A stretch of DNA of 10,787 nt from NCBI GenBank assembly GCA_947483025.1, contig CANKMK010000009.1, positions 1-10,787 on the forward strand. Reading direction: 5' to 3'. Under the pieces are notes generated by a model, which worked only from the letters and a program-made list of their open reading frames with translations, was not told the DNA's origin and made no database searches. Below, piece by piece: positions 1 to 6,316 of the stretch. The stretch's first letter is position 1. Each line of letters begins with the position of its first letter. Origin of the DNA: Chloroflexota bacterium. Its GTDB lineage: Bacteria > Chloroflexota > Limnocylindria > Limnocylindrales > Limnocylindraceae. The translations under genes were made by a program, and so were the position numbers.

Positions 1-155
1 CGCTGGTGCTGCACCCAGGGCCAATGAACGAAGGGGTCGAGATTGACCCCGACGTTGCCGACGGCCCACGCAGCCTCGTACTCGAACAGGTGCGCGCGGG
101 GATCCCGATGCGCATGGCAGTTCTGCAACAGGTAGTGAGCGAGGCGCGCGCATGA
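1..155 (+). CDS. pyrB: Aspartate carbamoyltransferase, C-terminal end (partial)
   Basis: The last 50 codons of aspartate carbamoyltransferase, the cytoplasmic enzyme that joins carbamoyl phosphate and aspartate in the second step of UMP synthesis. The gene starts upstream of the window. The fragment reads [15 protein letters not shown] near its start, the signature of the C-terminal aspartate-binding domain. It is followed by [13 protein letters not shown] and MRMAVL, which match the final helices of the family. The usual family form is HPGPMNRG, so an Arg-to-Glu change is seen here. The TGA stop at 153-155 overlaps the pyrC start in an ATGA, so the two are translationally coupled. Identification rests on this short but diagnostic segment and on pyrC immediately following. 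Confidence 0.9.
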   Translation, partial: LVLHPGPMNEGVEIDPDVADGPRSLVLEQVRAGIPMRMAVLQQVVSEARA

Positions 156-1534
156 CCGATCTGCTGACCGCGAACTTCGCTGATCACTGGGTTGTTGATC
201 CCGTCGCTGGGCTCGCAGGCGTCGCCGATGTCAGCGTTGTCGCGGGCCAGATCGCTTCGGTGACCTGGCGCGATGGTGAAGCGGCGGCACACGAGTGTTG
301 GGCGGCGGGTGCGAACCCTGGCCCTAGCGATCCAACCGTTGCACTCCTGCCAGCGCTGATCGACTTACATGCGCACTTCCGGCAGCCTGGATCAAACGCC
401 TCAGAAGAGGTACAGAGCGGAGCCCGTGCGGCGGCGCATGGTGGGTACGGCACCGTCGCGCTGATGCCCAACACGGAGCCAGCCGCCGACAACGTGGAGA
501 CGCTTCAAGGGATGACCGCGGGCGAGCGCCACAGCGTGCGACTCCTCCCCATCGCCGCCGCCACGGTTGGTCGCGCCGGCACGCAGGTGAGCGACGTGGC
601 GGCGCTCGTCAAGGCTGGTGCCGTCGCAATTTCGGACGACGGGAGCCCGATCGCCGATCGCGCCATCTTCCGCGCCGCACTCCTGGCCGCCGCCGCTGTA
701 GGGATTCCACTGATCGAGCATTGCGAAGAGCCGTCGCTCACGGCTGGCGGCGAGGCGGCCGACGGGCTCGTCGCCTCGCGACTCGGCCTGCGACCCTGGC
801 CCGCGACGGGAGAGCTGCGTGCCGTGGAGAGTGCCATCGCCGTGTTGCGTGACGTAGCTGCCTCAACGAAAACAGCGCGACTGCACTTGACGCACCTTTC
901 CACGGCAGCGGCACTCGCGGCGGTACGTTCGGCTCAGGGTGAAGGTTTACCGCTCACCTGTGATGTGACGCCGCACCACATCGCACTGACCGATGGGTGG
1001 ATTGCCGGTGATCGACGATGGGCCTGGGAGGTTGCTGCCGGTGACGAGTTCCTCACCCCAACCGCTGATGCATTCAACGCAAATCTTCGCGTCTGCCCGC
1101 CGCTGCGCACCACAGACGATGCGACTGCTTGTCGCGAGGCGTTGCGCAACGGCACCGCACTCGCGATCGGCACCGATCATGCACCGCACTCGCGCGAGAA
1201 GAAGCAGGTCGAGTTTGGACTTGCCGCGAACGGGATCGCTGGCATCGAGACGAGCCTCAGTGTTGCGCTTGCCGCGCATCGCGCCGGGGAACTTCCGCTC
1301 GCGACGATCGTCGCTGCGCTGACAACCGGACCAGCGCGAGTTCTCGGTATCGCCGCCACGGGTGTGACCCCGGGCGCAATGGCATCGCTGGTACAGATTG
1401 ATATCGCCACAAGTTGGCGCCCGAGTCGCGAGACGCTCCTTGGGCGCAGCATCAACACGCCGCTCCTTGAGCGCGAACTCCCTGGCGTGGTGCAGCGAAC
1501 CGTTCTAGAGGGCCGCCCCGCCTATCAGAGGTAA
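152..1534 (+). CDS. pyrC: Dihydroorotase (class I type)
   Basis: Dihydroorotase, which cyclises N-carbamoyl-aspartate to dihydroorotate, the third step of UMP synthesis. It is a zinc amidohydrolase of 460 residues; the family is usually about 420-430. Visible metal and active-site motifs are D71-L-H73-A-H75-F-R77, S161-D162-D163-G, E189-H190-C-E, D271-V-T-P-H275-H276 and GTDHAPH with D342 and H346. The conserved NTP near the C terminus (SINTPLLER) is also present. About 20 extra residues, roughly 287-306 and rich in Trp and acidic residues, sit between TPHH and the CPPLR segment. CPPLR is usually NPPLR. The ATG at 152 overlaps the pyrB stop. The function assignment is secure; the insertion is unusual. 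Confidence 0.95.
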   Translation: MTDLLTANFADHWVVDPVAGLAGVADVSVVAGQIASVTWRDGEAAAHECWAAGANPGPSDPTVALLPALIDLHAHFRQPGSNASEEVQSGARAAAHGGYGTVALMPNTEPAADNVETLQGMTAGERHSVRLLPIAAATVGRAGTQVSDVAALVKAGAVAISDDGSPIADRAIFRAALLAAAAVGIPLIEHCEEPSLTAGGEAADGLVASRLGLRPWPATGELRAVESAIAVLRDVAASTKTARLHLTHLSTAAALAAVRSAQGEGLPLTCDVTPHHIALTDGWIAGDRRWAWEVAAGDEFLTPTADAFNANLRVCPPLRTTDDATACREALRNGTALAIGTDHAPHSREKKQVEFGLAANGIAGIETSLSVALAAHRAGELPLATIVAALTTGPARVLGIAATGVTPGAMASLVQIDIATSWRPSRETLLGRSINTPLLERELPGVVQRTVLEGRPAYQR

Positions 1535-1548
1535 GTCGCAATCTGCGC

Positions 1549-1554
1549 CACAAT
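1549..1554 (+). promoter_or_regulatory. Putative -10 element of a leaderless promoter
   Basis: The hexamer CACAAT lies in the 26-bp gap after pyrC and is followed by exactly 6 bases and then the ATG of the small membrane protein gene. It matches the TATAAT consensus at four of six positions. No convincing Shine-Dalgarno sequence precedes that ATG, and no clear -35 is visible (it would lie inside pyrC). The same 6-base spacing recurs at three other starts in this window, which is the main support. It is the weakest of the four hexamers. Confidence 0.35.
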
Positions 1555-1560
1555 AGGCAG

Positions 1561-1920
1561 ATGAGCACTACACCCGCACCAGAGTCCATGCCCGAGTACA
1601 AAGGGGGGCCACTCGATGCCGACCGCGGCCCAGGCCTCGGCTGCTTCTGGATTCAGGCGGTGGCACTGGTCATCGCGATGATCCTCGCCCCCCTCTCGGC
1701 CGTGCTGAACTGGCCCGCCCCGATCGCGATTGGCCTCCTGATCCTGGTGGTCATCCTGCTCCTTCTGGTGGGGCAGACCTCGATCTTCCTACTGCGCCTC
1801 GTGGCCGCCGATCGGAAGGGGCGCCGTGCACCGATGCGGAGCGCCACGAAGACGGTCGGTCAGCTTGAAGACGAGTCAAAGGGCGACAAGGGGAGCGGTG
1901 GCGTGGGAGAATCTCGCTAA
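1561..1920 (+). CDS. Small two-helix membrane protein, unknown function
   Basis: I do not recognise this 119-residue protein. It has a polar, Pro/Gly-rich N terminus (1-27), then two hydrophobic segments at about 29-48 and 53-79 joined by a short turn containing NWPAP. A basic stretch at 84-93 (DRKGRRAPMR) follows, then a charged, Gly/Lys/Glu-rich tail. By the positive-inside rule both termini would face the cytoplasm. It follows pyrC by 26 bp and its stop TAA shares a base with the next ATG. An in-frame ATG at codon 10 is an alternative start; codon 1 is preferred because of the -10-like hexamer 6 bases upstream. Its place among pyr genes might be accidental, or it might anchor a neighbouring protein to the membrane; nothing in the sequence decides this. 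Confidence 0.75.
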   Translation: MSTTPAPESMPEYKGGPLDADRGPGLGCFWIQAVALVIAMILAPLSAVLNWPAPIAIGLLILVVILLLLVGQTSIFLLRLVAADRKGRRAPMRSATKTVGQLEDESKGDKGSGGVGESR

Positions 1921-2246
1921 TGCCAGTACTTGCAACCTACTTCTCGATTCGACGGGGGCGCGACCCCTTCTTTAAGTTTTTCATGCGCACCCTCTTCCCA
2001 CGAACGGTGAAGGAGTACGAGAAGAAGTTCGGCATCAAGTTCATCGGCTGGTACAACGTGGCGCACGGCTGGGACTTTGACAACGTCATCATGTTTGATC
2101 TGCCCGACTACGGCACCCTCGACAAGTTGGAGGCCGACGAGTCATCACGCGCCCTCGGACATCGCGCCGGCGAGTGGATGTTCGAGCGGCATCACTCCAT
2201 GTTCTTGCGCGAGCGACTCTCTTCTGACCTGGAGTACACGGGCTGA
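1920..2246 (+). CDS. Small conserved-looking protein, possible dimeric alpha/beta barrel
   Basis: A 108-residue soluble protein of unknown function. The pattern is a short beta strand (VLATYFSI), a basic/aromatic helix around 15-36, a second strand (KFIGWYNVAHG, 40-50), a third strand (NVIMFDLPDY, 55-64) and C-terminal helices containing RHRAGEW-like and FERHHSMFLRERL segments. This alternation, and the phrase structure strand-DLPDYGTLDKLEAD, resembles the ferredoxin-like dimeric barrels of the NIPSNAP/EthD sort. That is a fold guess only, with no family motif recognised. It is rich in His, Trp, Phe and Arg for its size. The start overlaps the upstream TAA by one base (TAATG), and GGAG lies about 10 bases upstream. 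The stop overlaps the next ATG (TGATG), so it is co-transcribed with its neighbours. Confidence 0.75.
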   Translation: MPVLATYFSIRRGRDPFFKFFMRTLFPRTVKEYEKKFGIKFIGWYNVAHGWDFDNVIMFDLPDYGTLDKLEADESSRALGHRAGEWMFERHHSMFLRERLSSDLEYTG

Positions 2247-2704
2247 TGATCTTCGGCCGAAAGCCAAAGGTTGAGGTGATTCCTGCTGAAGGTGCACTGG
2301 CGATCACACCAGAGGTTGCGCGCCGCTTCGCTGACGCCGCTGAGGCTGCTGGCTCCGAACGACTTCTGGCAATTGAACATGCAACCGAGCGGCTGAGCCG
2401 CTACCTACGCGAGCATCGCAACGTGCTCCAGACTGCAGGCCCGCTGATCCTTGCAGGAGCGGCCGACGCCGCAGAGCTCGTGTTGGACGAGGAGGGTGGC
2501 TTCACCATGAGCTCAACTGATGCTGAAGGCGCAGCCTCGATGGATCGCGTGAGCATCTCCGAGGTGGTGGAGCTCTGGGGCGCCGCTGACCTGTATGACC
2601 GCATTGAAGCAGCACTCCGCTCATCGGCTGGACTTGCGCCACGACCAACTGGTGCGATCGTGGCGGGCCTCGGCGTGGCCGGGGACGACCGCGCGTCGGT
2701 CTGA
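2246..2704 (+). CDS. Hypothetical alanine-rich helical protein
   Basis: A 152-residue protein I do not recognise. After a short basic start (MIFGRKPKVEV) residues 20-77 are strongly helical and Ala/Glu/Leu/Arg rich, including a heptad-like stretch RLLAIEHATERLSRYLREH. A Gly/Ser/acidic linker follows (82-100), then a second helical part containing ISEVVELWGAADLYDRIEAALR. The tail is Gly/Ala rich. There is no signal peptide, clear membrane helix or cysteine motif. The start codon overlaps the upstream stop by one base, and only 6 bases separate its stop from pyrK, so it belongs to the pyr transcription unit. Intact frame and tight coupling support a real gene. A role in the adjacent PyrK/PyrD-like system is possible but only inferred from position. 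Confidence 0.7.
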   Translation: MIFGRKPKVEVIPAEGALAITPEVARRFADAAEAAGSERLLAIEHATERLSRYLREHRNVLQTAGPLILAGAADAAELVLDEEGGFTMSSTDAEGAASMDRVSISEVVELWGAADLYDRIEAALRSSAGLAPRPTGAIVAGLGVAGDDRASV

Positions 2705-2710
2705 TTCGCG

Positions 2711-3562
2711 ATGGGCAGCACGCCCGTCGCAGGCGAGCTTCTTGCGATTGGTGAGCTAGCCCCTGGACGAATTGCCCTTGAGTTTCGCGCGCCAACACTG
2801 ATTGCGGGCCTTCGCCCTGGCCATGCGCTGCACCTGGTGCGTCCGGAATCGGGTGGCTATCGCCTACGGCGCGTTGCCCCCGTCTCGCGCGTTGATCTTA
2901 TCCGCGGGAGTGTTGAGGTTGCGCTGCAGCCACGTGCCGATGGGGGGCAGGATGCGCTTGCTGGGCTGCGTGTTGGCGATGTAATTGAGCTGATCGGGCC
3001 GATCGGTCAACCGATCCTCATCAACAAGGCCACGATGCGGCTTCTGCTGATCACCGATGTCGAGGGATTCGCGTGGGTACGCGCTCTGGCCATTGCCGCC
3101 TCGCGTTCAGGTATTGGTGTCACGGTGCTGCAACAGGCGGAGACTGGGGGCGATCTACCCTCAGCAAACCTCCTCCCCGACGACGTAGAGATCGTTGTCG
3201 CCACGAGCGATGGCAGCATCGGCCACCGCGGCACTGTGGCTGACCTGCTCCCCGAGTACGTCTCATGGGCAGATCAAGCGGTTGTTGCTGGTGCAGTTGA
3301 GATTCGCGCCGCTGCTACATCTGCCGCGCTCCGTCGCCGCTCCGCAGATCGAACGACTGCAAACGGCAAACCTGCGCGTTCACGCACTGCACCGGCCGGT
3401 GATCGAGCACCGTGGCTTCAGGCGTTGTTGGCACACGAGATTGGCTGTGGCATTGGCGCGTGCGGCGGTTGCACCGTTGCAACGCGTGCCGGTCAAGTGC
3501 GTCTCTGTCGCGAAGGACCAGCCGTTGATGCAACAGGCACCTCATCAACAGGCGGTGCATAA
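2711..3562 (+). CDS. pyrK: PyrK-like iron-sulfur electron-transfer subunit, divergent
   Basis: Homologue of the electron-transfer subunit of class 1B dihydroorotate dehydrogenase, which passes electrons from the PyrD flavin to NAD+ through a [2Fe-2S] cluster and FAD. Seen here (283 residues): an N-terminal barrel with GLRVGDVIELIGPIG (85-99), a TSDGS-IGHRG segment (165-174) and a C-terminal cluster motif with C246, C251, C254 and C266, matching the family spacing. Departures from the family: the FAD motif RRPxS reads RRVAP (53-57), and the GGGIG NAD loop after the first Rossmann strand reads TDVEGFAW (115-122). The usual CG near the third Rossmann strand reads AG, and a polar linker of about 30 residues (203-233) precedes the cluster domain. 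It lies 6 bp after the previous gene and ends directly against the pyrD GTG. A homologous fold is very likely; NAD reduction is doubtful. Confidence 0.8.
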   Translation: MGSTPVAGELLAIGELAPGRIALEFRAPTLIAGLRPGHALHLVRPESGGYRLRRVAPVSRVDLIRGSVEVALQPRADGGQDALAGLRVGDVIELIGPIGQPILINKATMRLLLITDVEGFAWVRALAIAASRSGIGVTVLQQAETGGDLPSANLLPDDVEIVVATSDGSIGHRGTVADLLPEYVSWADQAVVAGAVEIRAAATSAALRRRSADRTTANGKPARSRTAPAGDRAPWLQALLAHEIGCGIGACGGCTVATRAGQVRLCREGPAVDATGTSSTGGA

Positions 3563-4597
3563 GTGCCCCCACGAAAGCGCACAAAGGTCGCCGCGCCGCG
3601 CAAGAGTAAAACGGCGCAGGTGGCGGAACAGGTGAGCGAACGCATCAACCCGCTCACCGTTGACCTTGCCGTCACCCTTGGCACTGAGCATCCGCTGCGA
3701 CTCGAGCGGCCGATTGTCGTTGCCAGCGGGCCACTCGGATTCGGTAACGAGGCTGGCGGCGCGATTGACCTGCGTGCGGTTGGGCTCTTTGTGGTGCGCG
3801 GCATCTCGCTGCGACCGCGATTTGGCGGCCTCATGCCTCGACTGGTGGAGGTACCTGGCGGGCTGATGCATGCGGTGAACCGAGAGAATCCAGGCGCTGA
3901 TGAGGTAATGGATCGACACGGCGCAAGTTGGCGCTCAGCCCCATGTGCGGTCGCCCTCTCCCTTGTCGCCACATCGGTGAAGGAGCTTGCGCAACTGATC
4001 GCGCGGGTTGAACGTCGCGCAGATGAGCTCGGCATCGCGGCGCTTGAGATTGATCTCACCGCTCCGTGCGATGGTCTAGAGGGTGCTCGATGGGAATCTT
4101 CGGCGGATGAATCGCTCCGCTTGATCGATACGGCGCGTGGCGCGACCGACCGACCACTTATTGCGAAGGTCTCGTCGGCGGCGAGTGAGCTCCGCCGCTT
4201 GGCGAGCGAATCAATCGACGCGGGAATCGATGTGCTCTCCGTGAGCGGATCGCCGCACGGGTTCCTTCCTGACCGCGCGCGGCGTGGGCCGGCCCTGGCT
4301 GCAGGCATCGGTGAGCTCTCAGGGCCGCTGGTGCGCCCCGCCGCACTCGCGGCAATCGCGGAGGCGGCGAGCGGTTCTGGCGCCGCGATCATCGGTGGCG
4401 GAGGGATTGGATCACCGGCTGATGCCCTCGATACCTTCGCCGCTGGTGCAAGCGCCGTGAGTCTCGGAACCGCACTCTGGGCAGACCCGCGACTCCCTGG
4501 AGCGGTGGGTGACTCCTTGCGGCGTGCGGTAGCTGCTCGGGGCGAGACGAGCGTCCTCGCCCTGCGCGGGAGCGCGCTAGGCTCTCGCCATGAGTGA
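3563..4597 (+). CDS. pyrD: PyrD-like flavoprotein with replaced orotate site
   Basis: A dihydroorotate dehydrogenase-family protein, 344 residues, in the place where class 1B pyrD is expected next to pyrK. FMN-fold landmarks are present: VVASGPLGFG (52-61), RPRFGG (84-89), K202 in IAKVSS, ELSGP (251-255), IIGGGGIG (276-283) and GASAVSLGT (295-303). The substrate residues of the class 1 enzymes are not. The orotate Lys is R79, the Asn of MLN is H103, and the catalytic N-x-S-C-P-N segment reads D164-L-T-A-P-C169. The later Asn is G229. The cysteine thus appears two positions downstream of the catalytic one. The N-terminal 30 residues are basic and extra; GTG at 3563 abuts the pyrK stop, while GTG codons at residues 20 and 24 are alternative starts. 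The stop overlaps pyrE by 8 bp. The family is secure, but dihydroorotate oxidation is not assured. Confidence 0.8.
   Translation: MPPRKRTKVAAPRKSKTAQVAEQVSERINPLTVDLAVTLGTEHPLRLERPIVVASGPLGFGNEAGGAIDLRAVGLFVVRGISLRPRFGGLMPRLVEVPGGLMHAVNRENPGADEVMDRHGASWRSAPCAVALSLVATSVKELAQLIARVERRADELGIAALEIDLTAPCDGLEGARWESSADESLRLIDTARGATDRPLIAKVSSAASELRRLASESIDAGIDVLSVSGSPHGFLPDRARRGPALAAGIGELSGPLVRPAALAAIAEAASGSGAAIIGGGGIGSPADALDTFAAGASAVSLGTALWADPRLPGAVGDSLRRAVAARGETSVLALRGSALGSRHE
4578..4583 (+). promoter_or_regulatory. Putative -10 element for leaderless pyrE mRNA
   Basis: TAGGCT, fitting the TANNNT pattern of -10 elements, lies within the last codons of pyrD and ends exactly 6 bases before the pyrE ATG. 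That distance would place the transcription start at or next to the A of ATG. No Shine-Dalgarno sequence is visible. pyrE could therefore be made both from the operon transcript and from its own leaderless one. No -35 is evident. Confidence 0.45.
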
Positions 4598-5300
4598 ACC
4601 ACTTCGCCCGCTGCGCGAGACGCTGACGCCACCTGCCGGTTACCCCGCCGCCCCGGTCGACCCGCGCGATCGCGCAGCAACTGCGCAGCGAATCGAGGGT
4701 CTGTTGCTCGCGACGGGGGCACTGCAGCGTGGGCACTTCTTGCTTAAGAGTGGACGCCACGGCGACCAGTACCTTGAGAAGTGGTCGCTACTGCAGCACC
4801 CCTCTGCCGCTGCAGAGATCACGCGCGCACTTGCCGTACAGAGCCTTGAGTTGGTCCAGGCGCATGGTGGCGACATTGATCTCGTTGTTGGGCCAACCAC
4901 TGGGGGCGTCCTCTTGGCGTATGAGGTGGGTCGACTCCTGGGGGTTCGCGGTCTCTTCGCGGAGGAGGTGCGTGGAGATGACGGTCTCATACGTCGCGAG
5001 TTCCGTCGCGGCTTTCAGATTCCACCACGCGCTCGCGTGCTGTTGGTAGATGACATTCTGACAACGGGTGGCTCACTGCAAGCGCTGCTTCCACCGCTCT
5101 ATGCCGCTGGTGCCCATCCAATTGCGGCCGCGGTTGTTGCAAGCCGCACTCCGGAGCTCACCGCAATTGAAGCAGTGGGGCGTGATCCGATTCCACTCAT
5201 CGCTGGGATCACCCTCAGCCTGCCGACGTACGAGCCAGACAACTGTCCACTCTGTGCGGCGGGGGAGCCGATCGGGGCCCCTGGGAGCAGCGGCCGCTAG
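4590..5300 (+). CDS. pyrE: Orotate phosphoribosyltransferase
   Basis: Transfers the phosphoribosyl group of PRPP to orotate to make OMP, the fifth step of UMP synthesis, in the cytoplasm. At 236 residues it is longer than the usual 180-210. The PRPP-binding loop is clear as VLLVDDILTTGGS (150-162). LKSGRHGDQYLEKW (52-65) is the substrate segment, GPTTGG (101-106) follows the central strand, and the flexible-loop region holds EEVRGDDGLIRREFRRG. The C terminus has CPLC (219-222), as in a subset of bacterial PyrE proteins. About 28 N-terminal residues precede the conserved core. They are kept because the ATG at 4590 has a -10-like hexamer 6 bases upstream and the gene overlaps pyrD by 8 bp. The TAG stop directly abuts the convergent lipoprotein gene. 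Confidence 0.95.
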   Translation: MSEPLRPLRETLTPPAGYPAAPVDPRDRAATAQRIEGLLLATGALQRGHFLLKSGRHGDQYLEKWSLLQHPSAAAEITRALAVQSLELVQAHGGDIDLVVGPTTGGVLLAYEVGRLLGVRGLFAEEVRGDDGLIRREFRRGFQIPPRARVLLVDDILTTGGSLQALLPPLYAAGAHPIAAAVVASRTPELTAIEAVGRDPIPLIAGITLSLPTYEPDNCPLCAAGEPIGAPGSSGR

Positions 5301-6269
5301 TTAGTTCGCGGCGAGTTCAACCAGCGCAGCGTCAAGCTCGTCTGAGCTGATAACCCCCTCAAGGGAGCGCAGAATTCGACCGTCGCGCCCGACCGTAAAG
5401 ATCCATGGCTCAACGGGAACCTGCCATGCGGTGACAATGCTCGTCGCCTGAAGTCCACCACCGGTCGCAAGGACCGGAATCAGGCGTGTGCCGTTCCAGC
5501 TCATCTGATACGGCTCGACGTGGATGATCGCGACCCCCGGATTGCGGGCAGCAGCCTCCTTCAACAGCGTGAGCGTTGGCCCACATGCTTGTGAGACGCA
5601 GAATGCGGGCGACGCGAAGGCGATGAGGAAAGGGGTGCCTGTGGCGAGGAGCTCCGAGGCAGAGTGCGTATAGAAGTCGGCTCGCGGGTCTGGGTCCGTG
5701 GATACCCCTGCAACACCCTGAGGATCAGTGGCGGAGATCGGGGTGGCTACGTTTGGTGCAGTGTCTCCCGGGCGCGGCGCAGTACCCGTTACCTGTACGA
5801 ACGAGGTGAAGCGGACGAGCACCGTTGCACCGGCGGCGTCGGTACCGCTGATGACCAGGCCGATCTCACGCGCATCAACGGGGATTTCGGTTGTGCCGAT
5901 AAAGAAGCCACGAACGTTGTCAATTGCCCACGTGAACGGGAGCGGCGTCGCAGCGGCGATCGGAGTGCAGCCATCAGTGGTGATGTCAAAGATTTCACCC
6001 TTTAGCGTCCACGAAGGTGACCCGATCGGGAAGCTCGCGCTATCAACGAGGCCAAGGATCAGTCGGTTTGCACCAGGGGCGAGATCGCTATTTGCCAGCA
6101 ACGGGAGCGGTCCAGATGAACTCGCCTGTCCGGCGGCTGGCCACGCGTCGGTGCAACCGTTTCTCGTGATGCCCCCTGCGCTTGCACTGGGGGTAGCTGT
6201 GGCACCACCGCACGCAACCAAAGCGAAACAGAGCGTAGCGAGTACGGCGGCACGCAGGTAACTCTTCAT
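5301..6269 (-). CDS. Lipoprotein with thioredoxin-like domain
   Basis: A 322-residue exported lipoprotein. MKSYLRAAVLATLCFALVAC is a lipoprotein signal peptide with lipobox LVAC and lipidated C20, followed by a Ser/Ala/Pro/Thr linker. Residues about 55-162 look like an all-beta, Ig-like domain (SDLAPGANRLILGL at its start). After PRPGDTAPNV comes a thioredoxin-like domain: PFLIAFASPAFCVSQACGP (213-231) with C224 and C229, a strand VAIIHVEPY, VEPWIF with a probable cis-Pro near 288, and GRDGRILRSLEG. The cysteines are spaced C-x4-C rather than the C-x2-C of disulfide reductases, so its chemistry is uncertain. It diverges from ctaA-ctaB across 47 bp, so a role in cytochrome oxidase or other extracytoplasmic protein maturation is a reasonable inference. 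I know no experimentally characterised member. Confidence 0.85.
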   Translation of the reverse strand: MKSYLRAAVLATLCFALVACGGATATPSASAGGITRNGCTDAWPAAGQASSSGPLPLLANSDLAPGANRLILGLVDSASFPIGSPSWTLKGEIFDITTDGCTPIAAATPLPFTWAIDNVRGFFIGTTEIPVDAREIGLVISGTDAAGATVLVRFTSFVQVTGTAPRPGDTAPNVATPISATDPQGVAGVSTDPDPRADFYTHSASELLATGTPFLIAFASPAFCVSQACGPTLTLLKEAAARNPGVAIIHVEPYQMSWNGTRLIPVLATGGGLQATSIVTAWQVPVEPWIFTVGRDGRILRSLEGVISSDELDAALVELAAN

Positions 6270-6275
6270 GCTTCC

Positions 6276-6281
6276 ACTCTA
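6276..6281 (-). promoter_or_regulatory. Putative -10 element for the lipoprotein gene
   Basis: On the - strand this reads TAGAGT and is followed by 6 bases (GGAAGC) and then the ATG at 6269. It fits TANNNT at the spacing expected for a leaderless transcript. It lies within the 47-bp divergent region shared with the ctaA-ctaB promoter. GGAAG could also serve as a weak ribosome binding site, but it would be too close to the ATG. No -35 is clear. Confidence 0.5.
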
Positions 6282-6304
6282 TCCCACGTTTCTGAGGCTC
6301 GGCG

Positions 6305-6310
6305 TACCAT
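6305..6310 (+). promoter_or_regulatory. Putative -10 element for ctaA-ctaB
   Basis: TACCAT, matching TANNNT and four of six bases of TATAAT, followed by CTACCT and then the ATG at 6317. There is no Shine-Dalgarno sequence. With the opposed TAGAGT at 6276-6281, the two -10 elements lie 23 bases apart in a 47-bp divergent region, so the two promoters must share or exclude each other's polymerase footprint. No convincing -35 hexamer lies 16-18 bases upstream. Confidence 0.5.
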
Positions 6311-6316
6311 CTACCT

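Noticed and set aside
3001..3016. Inverted repeat GATCGGTCAACCGATC inside pyrK
   Set aside because: A short hairpin within coding sequence, with no U tract and no neighbouring copies. GATCGG is frequent in this GC-rich DNA and the stretch encodes the expected IGQPI region.
3195..3635. A 146-codon + strand frame overlapping the pyrK end, which could suggest a frameshift in pyrK
   Set aside because: The pyrK frame is continuous and keeps the four-cysteine cluster motif to its end. The alternative frame has no homologous features.
2711..4597. pyrK and pyrD as decaying pseudogenes
   Set aside because: Both frames are complete, tightly coupled, and keep flavin and cluster motifs while losing specific pocket residues. 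That pattern fits functional divergence better than decay.
3493..4722. A 409-codon open frame on the - strand opposite pyrD and the ends of pyrK and pyrE
   Set aside because: Its translation is Arg/Ser/Ala/Pro-rich without motifs, and the + strand holds conserved FMN-fold and PRPP motifs. Long antisense frames are expected in high-GC coding DNA.
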